A DNA stretch of 23,647 nucleotides from Candidatus Poribacteria bacterium (GCA_002699335.1 PACG01000210.1:39358-63004); one strand, 5' to 3'. Positions 7,865-17,058 are shown, numbered from the stretch's first letter. Numbers and translations are program-made. The notes: generated by a model from the sequence alone, not told the origin.

Positions 7865-10615
7865 TTACTGATAGTGTGGCCTGTGACGACCATAGGCAGA
7901 AGTGTGCACATGGATTGGCTGGCGTTCCCGATTGGCTTCTGAATCGGCTCGCCGGGCTGAGCCCGTGATCCGGTCCATAGATTCGTCTGCTTTGAAGCGA
8001 CGATATAGTTTCTCTGCTTTGGTAGCTTCGATTTTATTATCTATCGCTCGGTAACACAACATCAAGTTATAGTGGGCGTTTAGATTTTCTGGATCGACGG
8101 CTAAGGTTTTTTTGAGTTCTTTAATCGCCTGATCATATTTTCGTTGCAGATACAACAGGCGCCCGATTTCGTTTCGAACTATCTTATCTCTAGGGAACTG
8201 ATTGGCCGCTTGCCGCAGGTGATTCAGGGCCTCATCATATCGACCGTAAGGTTTCAAACTAAGAGCATAAAAATAGTGGACTTTGGCCCGGTGTGGGTTC
8301 TGTGGATCTAGAGTTTCCTGGATCTTTATTGCTTGATCCAGCATCTCTTGTGCTCCTTTGACATTACCCTCAGCAATTCGACAGCGAGCGATATTGACCC
8401 AACCATCCAAGTAGCCAGGCTCAAGCTCTGTCACCTGCAGAAATGCAGATTCCGCCCCTTTCAGGTCGCCCTGTAACAGCAATCCAATCCCATAGTCATT
8501 CCATCGTTCGCGCATCCGGCTAGTGTTGTCCAATTCTATGGGACTGGACTCACTCGCGGCGGCCTTAGGTCCACTAGTGTAGTTCTCATCACCCACTGGA
8601 ATAGTTACCAGGTCTTCTGCCATTGTGACGATCGGCAAATTCGGGATCTGCTTCACTTTTCCTGCCACTTGGGAGGTGTCACCTGAGAAAATCCACCGCC
8701 CATCATCGTAGGCTTTATCCAATGCGAAGTCGGTATCATCGGGATCACGAATACCGGCGTAAGCCCACTGAGTATGCCACCAGTTAAACTTCCGATGGTT
8801 CAGTCTGGCTTGAAGTGTGATTTTGTCACCGCAATTTTCCGGGATTTTTAGTTGAAAGTGAACTGTATCGGCGGCACCAGGCGGAATTGTACGGTTGTAG
8901 ACTACCGTTCGAGCCGCCCAGGCGTTTCGTTTGTTGATCAGGTTTCCATGAGCATCAATCGGGTAGGATCTATAAAAGTGAGCACCTGGATCTATGGGAC
9001 CATTGCCGTCTTTCGCCTCGATATACCCACTCCAAAAAATTACTTCTCCGCTTTCGTCGGTTGCTTGCAATTCTAGCCAGATATCGAAGGCATCGATTGT
9101 GCCGGCGGGGAAATGATGCCCAACGTTACGTGTTCGAACTACAACCTCTACCCGAATATCTTGACCTGGCTGAAGAATTGCTTCTTCAACCGGAATCACT
9201 CTATTCTCATCATTTACGGCGAAAATATCGACAGAGACCTGATCATTTTGCAAGAAAGATTTAACTGTTTCTAACTGTTCTTGATGTTGGTTAACAAAAG
9301 GTAGTGCCGTATTGGCTGCCGGGAAACGGTGACTATGAATCTTCCCGTTGACGTTGGCTGCATCTTGTGAATTGACAAGCGGCATATGGCAATCGGTGCA
9401 TTTCATCGGTTTCTCTGGATAATAAAATGATAATGCACCCTGATGCGAAACCCCACTGGTCTGCCACTGGTCATAAGTATTAAAGCCGCGGAACCAACGG
9501 AAATTGTTGATGGGTTCATCCAAGTGAACTTTGTGACAGGTCGAGCAAAACTCGGCTGTATTTTGGTAGTGGAAGGGTTTGAGAAAGCTCCGCCGATGTG
9601 GCTCCGGATCCAGACGAATTAGATAATTGTGCAGTTGGCGCACAAACGGATTCTTACTAGCAGCGATCTCGTGTAATGGGGGATATTTAATAACGTAGCC
9701 ACCATTGCCGATTGTGTCTTTAATGCGCTTAATGGAGTGACAAGCAGTACAGGCTAAGCCGGCCTGCGCCTCTGGAGTATGGAGATTCTCACGAATTGGC
9801 CGGTCCATGGTCCCATTGAACAAAATTGCTGGATCGTGACAGCCACCGCAAAACTTGGAAGACTGGATCCCATTGACATCCTGCATATAAACAATCGATT
9901 TTCGATACCATTGATTGTTGAAGGATGAAAAGTGGTGAGCCGATTGGTACCACTGTTGGTAGGTATCGGGGTGGCAGCCACTAGCTGCACAGGTCTCTGA
10001 GGTGAGGAAAAAATTGGTTGGAATCAGTTGGCCCGCCGCCGTTTCAGATGAAGATGGAAAGAATGGACTGTTAGAGCCGCCACCTTCTTCATACATACTA
10101 GTTGGAACATCGTCGATTGGATTCTTGACTAGATAATCGGGATTGGGCAAATATCGACGAAATAGCAGTACGCCAATTGGAAATATAATGGCTATAAATA
10201 AAACTACAGTGGAGGTTCGTCGCCAGAATTTCAGTTCTAAGATCAGATGTAAAATCAGGGAAATACAGCTGACTGATGCGATAACGATATGAGTTGTTAA
10301 CAACCAGCGATTAGGGCGAGTCCCACCGACAAACATTAGCCAAATTCCGGTAACCACCGCCGGGGCCAAAAAGAGTTGACCGACTTGCCAAATGCTAAAC
10401 TTCGTCTTAATGTAAAATCTCCACCAACAAGGGAGGAGAATAGCAAGTGCAACAGTTAAGACCAAGCCTAACGTAATATGCAACAACACGTTGCCAATAT
10501 AAAACATTGTTGGGCTTCCAAAACTGATCAGATAAACGCTGTTTAAGATCAGTAAAAAGAAGCCAACAATTAATAGTTTTGCCCATCGGCTGGGGATAAA
10601 CTGTGATCTGTTCAT
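7865..10615 (-). CDS. Membrane-anchored five-heme cytochrome c with C-terminal TPR domain
   Basis: The 916-residue protein begins with four or five hydrophobic helices (about 12-31, 38-62, 77-95, 108-127, 136-153), a cytochrome b-like but His-poor membrane part. A periplasmic domain follows with five heme-attachment sites: CX4CH at 209-215, then CXXCH at 256-260, 289-293, 357-361 and 406-410. SAHHFSSFNN (225-234) supplies likely axial histidines and is typical of the cytochrome c554-like multiheme proteins. After a beta-rich segment (about 450-690), tetratricopeptide repeats occupy about 710-880 (GDLKGAESAFLQVTELEP, KYDQAIKELKKTLAVDPENL). The likely role is periplasmic electron transfer with TPR-mediated complex assembly. 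The partner and terminal acceptor are not visible, and a c-type maturation system must be elsewhere. The start is an ATG 85 bp downstream of the MscS gene; the ribosome site is weak. Confidence 0.9.
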   Translation of the reverse strand: MNRSQFIPSRWAKLLIVGFFLLILNSVYLISFGSPTMFYIGNVLLHITLGLVLTVALAILLPCWWRFYIKTKFSIWQVGQLFLAPAVVTGIWLMFVGGTRPNRWLLTTHIVIASVSCISLILHLILELKFWRRTSTVVLFIAIIFPIGVLLFRRYLPNPDYLVKNPIDDVPTSMYEEGGGSNSPFFPSSSETAAGQLIPTNFFLTSETCAASGCHPDTYQQWYQSAHHFSSFNNQWYRKSIVYMQDVNGIQSSKFCGGCHDPAILFNGTMDRPIRENLHTPEAQAGLACTACHSIKRIKDTIGNGGYVIKYPPLHEIAASKNPFVRQLHNYLIRLDPEPHRRSFLKPFHYQNTAEFCSTCHKVHLDEPINNFRWFRGFNTYDQWQTSGVSHQGALSFYYPEKPMKCTDCHMPLVNSQDAANVNGKIHSHRFPAANTALPFVNQHQEQLETVKSFLQNDQVSVDIFAVNDENRVIPVEEAILQPGQDIRVEVVVRTRNVGHHFPAGTIDAFDIWLELQATDESGEVIFWSGYIEAKDGNGPIDPGAHFYRSYPIDAHGNLINKRNAWAARTVVYNRTIPPGAADTVHFQLKIPENCGDKITLQARLNHRKFNWWHTQWAYAGIRDPDDTDFALDKAYDDGRWIFSGDTSQVAGKVKQIPNLPIVTMAEDLVTIPVGDENYTSGPKAAASESSPIELDNTSRMRERWNDYGIGLLLQGDLKGAESAFLQVTELEPGYLDGWVNIARCRIAEGNVKGAQEMLDQAIKIQETLDPQNPHRAKVHYFYALSLKPYGRYDEALNHLRQAANQFPRDKIVRNEIGRLLYLQRKYDQAIKELKKTLAVDPENLNAHYNLMLCYRAIDNKIEATKAEKLYRRFKADESMDRITGSARRADSEANRERQPIHVHTSAYGRHRPHYQ

Positions 10616-10700
10616 AATCTGCTAGCGTTCAGTTTTTTAGTTAAATCAATTTAGACATCCAACCGAGGAGGCCGCCTTCGGTAACGAAACAGCCACTATC

Positions 10701-11843
10701 TTAGTTTATGATGCTGCCTTCGACTGCATTGGGAGGAACCAACCGGACATCTCGTTGTGGGAATGGAATTTCAATATTTCTAGCTCTAAACTTTTGGTCG
10801 ATCATAAAGTGAAGATCACTCAAAATGGGGTGCTGCTCCCTAGCTTCATAGATCCAGACGTAGAGAACAAAGTCCAGAGAGGAATCACCAAAGTGAATGA
10901 AGTGAACTTCAGGCGCCTTTACCAGCGATGACAAGCTCGGTTCAGGTTGATTGATAGTTCTCGGATGCGCTTTGGCTACTTCGGTCAATGCGTTCTTTAC
11001 TTGCGTTGTGTCCGAACCGTAGGCGACACCAACTTCAACTTTGATTCTAACCTGCTTGTCCCGGTGAGTCCAGTTTGTTATGGGCTCTGAAACCAGTTGA
11101 GCGTTCGGAACAATAATATCGATATTGTCGTTGGTTGTGATATGGGTAGATCTTAGATTAATAGCGTTGACCATGCCAAATGTATCACCAACTGTGATTG
11201 TATCGCCAACCCGAACAGGGCGCTCAAAAATCAGTATCAATCCGGAAATCAGGTTGGAAGCGATACTTTGTAAGCCAAAACCGATCCCGATACTCAATCC
11301 ACCGAGGATTGTCGTAAAATTGGTCAGGCTAAGTCCAGCTACGTTCAAAGCGATTAAGATACCCAGTCCGAAAATACAGACATGGACAAAACGCAACAAT
11401 AGAAATTCAGCGTTGCGAGGAAGGTCAAAAGGTGGCAATAGCTGATTTCTAAGAATTGTTCGAAAATACTTCGAACTAATCGAAGCCACTAACATAACGA
11501 CTAAAGACCATAGAATCTTGACGAGACTCAGTTCGGTCTGACCGATCGGAATAGAAAAATATAGGATTTGTTTTACTAGGAGAGGAGCCGCAACGTCCAG
11601 AACACCCAGGCTCAGAACGAGACCAATACCAACTATAGTGGCAGATAAACTCAATAAAATCAGGTGCAACATGCGCCCCTCGACATGGAACCGTGTCAAG
11701 ATCCGCTGCCCTGAACGATATAGCAATCGGGTGATGAAGAACACCCAAATAATCGCACTGACAAAAACCAGTAACTGGACCAGAGTTATGTTCAAGCCAG
11801 TAATTGGGGTCTGAAAGATGGTTAAGTCGAAGAATGTATCCAT
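10701..11843 (-). CDS. Mechanosensitive ion channel, MscS family
   Basis: The 380-residue protein has about five membrane helices (17-38, 59-84, 107-123, 148-170, 173-203). The last is the Gly/Ala-rich pore helix GGLSIGIGFGLQSIASNLISGLILIFERP, broken here only for description: it carries the FGLQ and RPVRVGD (208-214) signatures of MscS. The beta domain (GMVNAINLRSTHI, IVPNAQLVS, NWTHRD) and a cytoplasmic C-terminal domain follow, complete to the end (IPFPQRDVRLVPP). It opens under membrane tension on hypo-osmotic shock and releases solutes. It is longer than the three-helix E. coli MscS (286 residues), with two extra N-terminal helices. It precedes the cytochrome gene on the same strand with an 85-bp gap; a functional relationship is not evident. 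Confidence 0.93.
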   Translation of the reverse strand: MDTFFDLTIFQTPITGLNITLVQLLVFVSAIIWVFFITRLLYRSGQRILTRFHVEGRMLHLILLSLSATIVGIGLVLSLGVLDVAAPLLVKQILYFSIPIGQTELSLVKILWSLVVMLVASISSKYFRTILRNQLLPPFDLPRNAEFLLLRFVHVCIFGLGILIALNVAGLSLTNFTTILGGLSIGIGFGLQSIASNLISGLILIFERPVRVGDTITVGDTFGMVNAINLRSTHITTNDNIDIIVPNAQLVSEPITNWTHRDKQVRIKVEVGVAYGSDTTQVKNALTEVAKAHPRTINQPEPSLSSLVKAPEVHFIHFGDSSLDFVLYVWIYEAREQHPILSDLHFMIDQKFRARNIEIPFPQRDVRLVPPNAVEGSIIN

Positions 11844-11925
11844 CTGGTTATTATTACATTCAATTCCCCGATCGGGTCGCTCCCTCCAAATTCCCCAATC
11901 AAGTCGAGGATAACTTGCGGGATTA

Positions 11926-13055
11926 TTAATCGGATGAGTTAGGAGCTATCGCGATCCGAACGGCTTTCTGTTGTTTAGCCTGAGCAAATGCTTGGTCGAT
12001 TTCCAATAAGGGAAATATCTCTCTCACTAAGGATGAGTCCGGGTAACGATCTTGTGTTTGCTGAACAAAATCAATTACTTGTCCTAAAGATCTGGGATGA
12101 TAGTTGTGGTTGCCTAAAACAGTGAGGCATTTTCGCACTAATAGATCCGCAGAAAAGTTGACCATTGCTTGGGGATAAACATAACCTAACGATAGTAGTT
12201 GTTCCCCAAACCGCAACCAGTCTAATGCTGAAGTTAGTGCTGTCGGGTTACCGCAAGCTTCAACGACTAGATCAACTCCGCGTTCCTTGATCGTTTGGCT
12301 AACCTGTCGATGGATTTGGTCACCCCAGACCAAGGTATGTGTTGCCCCAAAATGGGTCGCTAATTCGGCACGTTGTGGATTGATGTCAATACCGATCAGG
12401 TTTCGCCAGCCTTGATGACCAAGAATTGCGCAAGTATAGAGCCCCAGCATCCCGAGACCGATGACAATAGCAATATGCCCAATGGGTTGATCTAGTTTTC
12501 GCAGTCCATCTATTACCGTAGCGGCAGCACAATTCAGCGAGACAGCAGGTTTATCATTGCGGTCATCAGGTAAACGGAAAATGGCAGTTCCCGGACGGAG
12601 GTAAATGTAGTCGGCAAAACCACCATTCAATGGTCCAGACCGTTTGCAGTCGATTTAGCATGACCATACTTAAATAGCCGCTCGCATTTCTGTGGAGGAT
12701 CGTAACCGGTACAAAAGTCGCACTGATTGCAGCTAGCGGCAATGCTCCATGTTACCCGATTGCCAACCTATAGTGGATTGCCGTGGTAGTCGGTCGCTAA
12801 CGGTTTGATAGAATCGGATAGAAACTGCGCGATTCTACCAACGGCTTCGTGCCCCAAAATGCATGGGGTCGGTGCCGAACGGCGACCAGAAACAGTATGT
12901 AGATCTGACCCACAGATGGCGGCCAGATCTACCTTTACAAGAATACCTTCTACGTCAGGTGTTCTCCCGTTTGGATGAAGGAAGAGGAGATGATGATAGA
13001 TCTCGAAAGGGCGACCGACTCGACGAAACCGGCTGACACAAACTTTGGTTGGCAA
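11926..13055 (-). pseudogene. Zinc-dependent medium-chain alcohol dehydrogenase, HpnZ-like, interrupted
   Basis: Reading 13055 to 12771 gives the N-terminal catalytic domain with CGSDLHTVSG and CILGHEAVG (catalytic Zn ligands). An in-frame TAG (12768-12770) then interrupts the frame, which continues as VGNRVTWSIAASCNQCDFC and PQKCERLFKYGHA (all four structural-zinc cysteines). That frame ends at a TGA (12627-12629). The protein resumes in another frame (12630 to 11926) with NGGFADYIYLRPGTAIFRLP, the Rossmann motif GLGMLGLY and GIDINPQRAELATHFGATHT. One stop and one frameshift thus break an otherwise full-length gene. The motifs SIAASC, QKCERLFKYGH and GGFAxYxYLRPGTA fit the phosphonate-catabolism-associated alcohol dehydrogenase subfamily (TIGR03366). 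The active-site residues are intact, so decay is recent or the breaks are assembly errors. It lies 40 bp after the oxidoreductase gene. Confidence 0.85.
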
Positions 13056-13095
13056 GTGAAGAACTCGTCCCGTGCTGAGCTACTCCTTAGAGTAA

Positions 13096-14556
13096 TCACT
13101 GCTGAGTTAGCGTCTTTTCAGCATCTTTGTAGATCTGTGCGTAGAATCTATCACGAGGAACACAGCCTGAAGGAAACTGATGAAGGGGGTTATCTTTGGC
13201 ACGCATCAAGGCTGTGCAATAGCTGATAGCCACACAAGATTTATTTTTAGCCATCTGACCCGATTCCATTGTGTCTTTGACATAGTCCGGGTAAGCCATT
13301 GATCCTCGCCCAACGGCCACGAATCTAACTTTTCCATCCTGTACGTTGGCTTCGCCGGCATTGACGACATAATTTTGTAACCAACTGTAGCCTGTTCCCA
13401 CAATCGGTAGATCCGGGTGGGCCTGCTGAATATCGGCGGTTAGTCGAAAATGTCGATCGACCCCAACTAACGGATGTTCAGGTGTTTCGTAACCGTCAAT
13501 CGGTGGGCGCTCAAAGGGGCGACCAATATGAGGGTTGTAGTAGGGGCTGCCCATAGAGGCATTGACCAACTTTACGCCTGATTCTTTCATCAATCCTACG
13601 AGTTTAATCGGTTCGCTCATATTGGGTTGCGGCGGATTGTTTTCGTCAACCCCAAAGCCATATGGGTAGGGCGTTGGAGTTTCTCTCGGCATGCCCATAT
13701 TGGTATTTGGATTCGGCATATAGGCTATACCGTCATAAACATTGATCCGGCTAGCTAGAATTAAACGATCCCCCACTTCAGCCCGAATTTTACCAATAAT
13801 ATTGCGGATAAAAAGGGTCCGGTTTTCAAAGCTGCCACCATACTTACCCTCACGGGTTTTAGCGGCTAACAACTCGTTTAACAAATAGGTGTGACACTGT
13901 TTAAGATCTATAAAATCAAATCCGATTCGATGGGCTAACTTGGCCACTTCAACGTACCGATCCTCCAGCCGTTCTAGTTCATCATCTGAAAGAACTGGAT
14001 AGTCCTCTGGAATTGGAATCTTTTTCTTTTTATCGACTAGCGTGACTTTATCTACCACAGGATGTCGGAAAGCGATCAGCGGTCTTTTGTAGCTGTATCG
14101 ACCTGAATGGGTCAGTTGCATCCCGACAATCACCTCTTCGTTGGCACCGAAGATCTCTTTATGTTTATCTCGTGTCAACGTCAGTAGTTGTTCTATCGAA
14201 TTGGCGGTATAGTCGTTGATTTCCAGTTGGCGACTGTTGGCCTTAGCTTCTTCCAAAATCGCAGTTGCTTCACCCCAAATCAGCTTAGCACCACCTGCGC
14301 CAAATCGCAACCAGCGTCGGATAGTCAGTTCACTCGGCTTACCGTCAAGTGTGCAGTCGCACCCTTCCATCGGATGGATGCCAAAAGCATTTCCCGCTGT
14401 TTTATGACCAATTTGAACAGGTTGAAAAAGGTTTTCAACCCTATCTGCTAAACGGATCTTTAAACCAAGTTTAGCAATTTCCTGGCGTAGATCCTCGATA
14501 TTCCGATATCGGAAATGTTTCCGTTTGACCACCATTTTGTTGGAGTTAGCTGACAT
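13096..14556 (-). CDS. NADH:flavin oxidoreductase, Old Yellow Enzyme family
   Basis: The 486-residue protein is an FMN-binding TIM barrel of the OYE/NADH:flavin oxidoreductase type. It has FGIHPMEG (58-65), GMQLTHSGRYS (145-155), GFDFIDLKQCHTYLLNELLA (212-231), the diagnostic KYGGSFENR (238-246) and the phosphate-binding VRFVAVGRGSMAYP (410-423). A C-terminal cluster, Cys441, Cys447 and Cys465 (CVAISYC...GCVPRD), resembles the 4Fe-4S segment of dienoyl-CoA-reductase-like members, but residue 444, where a third cysteine would fit a CxxCxxC pattern, is Ile. The FAD/NAD domain of those larger enzymes is missing. It probably reduces an activated double bond; the substrate is unknown. The start is 7 bp after the SUMF1-lipoprotein stop with no clear ribosome site, so it is likely translationally coupled. 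Confidence 0.9.
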   Translation of the reverse strand: MSANSNKMVVKRKHFRYRNIEDLRQEIAKLGLKIRLADRVENLFQPVQIGHKTAGNAFGIHPMEGCDCTLDGKPSELTIRRWLRFGAGGAKLIWGEATAILEEAKANSRQLEINDYTANSIEQLLTLTRDKHKEIFGANEEVIVGMQLTHSGRYSYKRPLIAFRHPVVDKVTLVDKKKKIPIPEDYPVLSDDELERLEDRYVEVAKLAHRIGFDFIDLKQCHTYLLNELLAAKTREGKYGGSFENRTLFIRNIIGKIRAEVGDRLILASRINVYDGIAYMPNPNTNMGMPRETPTPYPYGFGVDENNPPQPNMSEPIKLVGLMKESGVKLVNASMGSPYYNPHIGRPFERPPIDGYETPEHPLVGVDRHFRLTADIQQAHPDLPIVGTGYSWLQNYVVNAGEANVQDGKVRFVAVGRGSMAYPDYVKDTMESGQMAKNKSCVAISYCTALMRAKDNPLHQFPSGCVPRDRFYAQIYKDAEKTLTQQ

Positions 14557-14563
14557 CTAACGG

Positions 14564-15637
14564 CTACGGTTCTAAATCCAAATCTTGTTGCACTTCAGTT
14601 ACATCAACCACACAACGAAATCCGATGCCCGGTGAACGAGTATGTGGTAGTGCATGAAGACGGCGAGCCGACCGAACATCGAGTTCTTTCATTCGCCATT
14701 CGTTCCACATTCCGCCCCGATGAATACGGTGTTCGGCTCCGCCAGTATAAGTGAGCCGCCCATCGGGTGTGAAACGGCTGCCAACACTCGTTTTGGATGG
14801 ATTATCTACTGTCGACTTAGTATAGTAGCCGATATCGTATAGATCAGATACCCATTCTGAGGCATTCCCTGCCATATCTTGAACCTTATAAGGACTAGAA
14901 CCGTCATTAGGACCAGGGCCGTAGAAACCAATAATGGATGGCCGGTCGTAGACCCGCTTAAAATTCAATCGATTTTCCAGCATCCCATTACCCCAAGGAT
15001 AGAGTTGAACACATTTAACGGCGTTCTTTAACACGTCTTCATTCCAAGCGTCTGACTCTTTTGGAACCCCCAACTCTTCTGCCCGTTCCCAGTCCCAGCA
15101 GGCCGCTTTTTCCCATTCTGCTTCTGTTGGCAGTCGTTTGCCGGCCCAGCGTGCATAAGCCTCGGCATCGTCCCAAGAGATACCGACAATCGGCTGTCTC
15201 GGATGATTAAATTTTGGGTCTTTCCAGAATCGCGGCATTGTACCGCCTTGATCTTTATAAAACTTATTGTAGGCTTCATTAGTGACTTCGTATTTATCGA
15301 TATAAAAATCGCGCAAATTAACTTTGTGCTGGGGCATTTCGTCCCAAAAGTTCATGGCGTACCCGGTTGCAATTCGATTAGAGGTAGCTTTGGAGGTCCC
15401 CATCAAAAAAGTTCCAGCTGGAACTAGTACCATCTCCGCATCTTTCCGGGTAGCAGGAACAAATTTCCCCGTAACCTGATCTTTCCGAATCAATTTAGGA
15501 AGTTGAGTAAGAGTTCCGTTCCCATTAGCCGGACCTTGGTTACCTGGTTGTTGTCCACCACCACAAGCAATCAGAAACAGCGATAAAAGTCCGCCAAATA
15601 ACCAGGTTGGATAATCCTTATAAGAGTGCTTGTTCAT
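14564..15637 (-). CDS. SUMF1 / FGE-sulfatase domain lipoprotein
   Basis: The 357-residue protein has a lipoprotein signal with lipobox LIAC (Cys25), a Gly/Asn/Gln-rich linker (26-43) and a complete SUMF1 domain: AEMVLVPAGTFLMGT (67-81), FYIDKYEVTNEAYNKF (111-126), QPIVGISWDDAEAYARWAG (148-166), RLPTEAEWEKAA (168-179), YPWGN (213-217), DMAGNASEWVSD (254-265) and GIGFRC (337-342). True formylglycine-generating enzymes carry a reactive Cys pair in the C-terminal part. Here the RGG (307-309) stretch is followed by MWNEWRMKELDVRSARRLH without cysteine, so it is probably not a sulfatase maturase but a related binding or scaffold protein, anchored to a membrane. A GAGG ribosome site precedes the ATG. 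It is the first gene of a minus-strand operon with the oxidoreductase and the broken dehydrogenase. Confidence 0.9.
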   Translation of the reverse strand: MNKHSYKDYPTWLFGGLLSLFLIACGGGQQPGNQGPANGNGTLTQLPKLIRKDQVTGKFVPATRKDAEMVLVPAGTFLMGTSKATSNRIATGYAMNFWDEMPQHKVNLRDFYIDKYEVTNEAYNKFYKDQGGTMPRFWKDPKFNHPRQPIVGISWDDAEAYARWAGKRLPTEAEWEKAACWDWERAEELGVPKESDAWNEDVLKNAVKCVQLYPWGNGMLENRLNFKRVYDRPSIIGFYGPGPNDGSSPYKVQDMAGNASEWVSDLYDIGYYTKSTVDNPSKTSVGSRFTPDGRLTYTGGAEHRIHRGGMWNEWRMKELDVRSARRLHALPHTRSPGIGFRCVVDVTEVQQDLDLEP

Positions 15638-15690
15638 ACCATCCTCTATCTAGGGGCAACGTATTTAAACTCTGTGGAGTAAATGCCTGT

Positions 15691-15720
15691 TTGCTCATTA
15701 GCGCAAGTTCATGCTATTAT
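15691..15720 (+). promoter_or_regulatory. Candidate sigma-70-type promoter for the methyltransferase
   Basis: In the 115-bp divergent region, TTGCTC (15691-15696) and TATTAT (15715-15720) are separated by 18 bp, an acceptable -35/-10 pair, and lie about 33 bp before the ATG at 15753. The opposite-strand promoter for the SUMF1 lipoprotein must also lie in this gap but is not clear. Confidence 0.4.
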
Positions 15721-15752
15721 AACAGATCGTCGAAATCATTGCATTAACAAAA

Positions 15753-16415
15753 ATGTACCTGCAAGACTTGCGCATGAGGGTCGAACAAAAATATCAAACT
15801 ACCAACCAGCGGGTCACGATACCAACGGGCCTATTAGAGATGACAGTTGTGGAAGATTCTGGTCTACTACTGAATCAGTTAAAATCAACTAAACTATTAA
15901 CTTTTCCTTATTGGGCAACAATATGGCAGGCGGGGATTGGATTGGCACACCACTTAGCAACAGTTGGAAATTTCAATGGGCAATCGGTACTGGATCTGGG
16001 ATGTGGCATGGGTCTTGCTGGTATTGCGGCTTGCCAACAAGGAGGTCGACTCTGTTTCTCTGATTGGATTGCAGATGCTCTATTATTTGCTCAATATAAT
16101 ACTTTGAGAAACGGTTACGATGGAACTTTCGTTCAAATGGACTGGTCATTCTCCTGCTTAGGACATAAATTTTCCGCTATTCTGGCTTCAGACGTAATTT
16201 ACGAACGGCAGAACTGGCAACCGGTGCTCTCCTTTGTTAAGGCGCATTTAGTTTTTGGCGGACGGGTATTTTTTTCCGAACCGGCTCGGAAAAATGCGAA
16301 TGATTTTCCCGATTATTTGACTGACAGAGGATTCCAACTGTCTCGATATTCCTACCCGGTAGTGGTTGGTGGACGATTGTCAAAAATCTCGATTTATGAA
16401 GCCCGGTACCTGTAA
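15753..16415 (+). CDS. Class I SAM-dependent methyltransferase, METTL20/family-16 (lysine methyltransferase) type
   Basis: The 220-residue protein has FPYWATIWQAGIGLAHHL (51-68), VLDLGCGMGLAGIAA (79-93, the SAM-binding motif I), CFSDWIADALLFAQYN (101-116, with Asp at the end of strand 2) and FSAILASDVIYE (140-151). The order YWxxIWxAG before motif I plus SDVIYE is characteristic of the METTL20/FAM86-like protein methyltransferases, whose bacterial members modify electron transfer flavoprotein beta or remain unassigned. It is cytoplasmic. An ATG at 15774 is an alternative start, and neither has a strong ribosome site. No etf genes are nearby, so the target is unknown. It is transcribed away from the SUMF1 operon and towards the envelope series. 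Confidence 0.85.
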   Translation: MYLQDLRMRVEQKYQTTNQRVTIPTGLLEMTVVEDSGLLLNQLKSTKLLTFPYWATIWQAGIGLAHHLATVGNFNGQSVLDLGCGMGLAGIAACQQGGRLCFSDWIADALLFAQYNTLRNGYDGTFVQMDWSFSCLGHKFSAILASDVIYERQNWQPVLSFVKAHLVFGGRVFFSEPARKNANDFPDYLTDRGFQLSRYSYPVVVGGRLSKISIYEARYL

Positions 16416-16431
16416 TCGAAACTGAACTGGT

Positions 16432-16451
16432 AGCCCTGGCACCCGGGGGCT
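16432..16451 (+). terminator. GC-rich hairpin after the methyltransferase
   Basis: AGCCC and GGGCT form a 5-bp stem around a 10-base loop, 17 bp after the methyltransferase stop. No T-run follows, so it is at best a weak terminator. Confidence 0.25.
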
Positions 16452-16511
16452 TACACTACAACCGAAGTACTCAAACCGAATACCATTAAATAATTTGGTA
16501 TGGAGAAGACG

Positions 16512-16994
16512 ATGACGCGTATCTCATTGTTACAAATTTCATTCGTTAGAACAAGCTTACTTAGCAAACTTAGCTTGTCTTTCTTGCTATTATTAGTATG
16601 GGTTGGCTGTGGTGGTAGTAGTGTTAGCAATACGGTTGGCAGTGAAGAAAACATATCCTCCTCAGGAGAATTGAATGTACAGATCGAGACAGATCATACG
16701 ACAGTTTCGCCCGGAGAAACAATCGACCTTGCCGTTACGTTCGATTCGCCGGTCAATACTCAAATTCGGATAGCTTGGCTCAACGTTACGGGGTATGGGA
16801 AACTCGCCAATAAAAACACGCTTCCCAAAGTCTCGTGGACGGCTCCGAAGGAACTCAATTCGCTAGAAAGCATTGAGGTCGTTCACGTTATTGTGACTGG
16901 TGTTAAACGCGCTGTATCTGAGGACGGATTGGATGCCAGAACACAGATTTTAACTGAAACCAAAACGATTTTACTAACGGTCACTGGGCTCTAA
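16512..16994 (+). CDS. Small Ig-like lipoprotein of unknown function
   Basis: I choose the ATG at 16512, which has GGAG eight bases upstream, over the one at 16500. The 160-residue product has a basic N-terminus, a hydrophobic core and a lipobox WVGC (Cys33), followed by a Gly/Ser spacer. The mature part begins ELNVQIETDHTTVSPGETIDLAVTF and ends TKTILLTV, a single beta-sandwich of the PKD/Ig-like type. No enzyme motif is present. It leads a plus-strand series of envelope genes (64 bp before the M23 peptidase). It could be an accessory lipoprotein for the envelope enzymes, but this is only inferred from position. Confidence 0.75.
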   Translation: MTRISLLQISFVRTSLLSKLSLSFLLLLVWVGCGGSSVSNTVGSEENISSSGELNVQIETDHTTVSPGETIDLAVTFDSPVNTQIRIAWLNVTGYGKLANKNTLPKVSWTAPKELNSLESIEVVHVIVTGVKRAVSEDGLDARTQILTETKTILLTVTGL

Positions 16995-17058
16995 GGCTCT
17001 GCTTGATCCTGATCGTAGATTCATCTAACAGAGGTTATTTCTCAATTTCAGGTTGATT

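Noticed and set aside
10640..10695. Possible terminator hairpin between the MscS and cytochrome genes
   Set aside because: The CCGAGG/CCTTCGG pairing needs a wobble pair, is short and has no T-run on the relevant strand.
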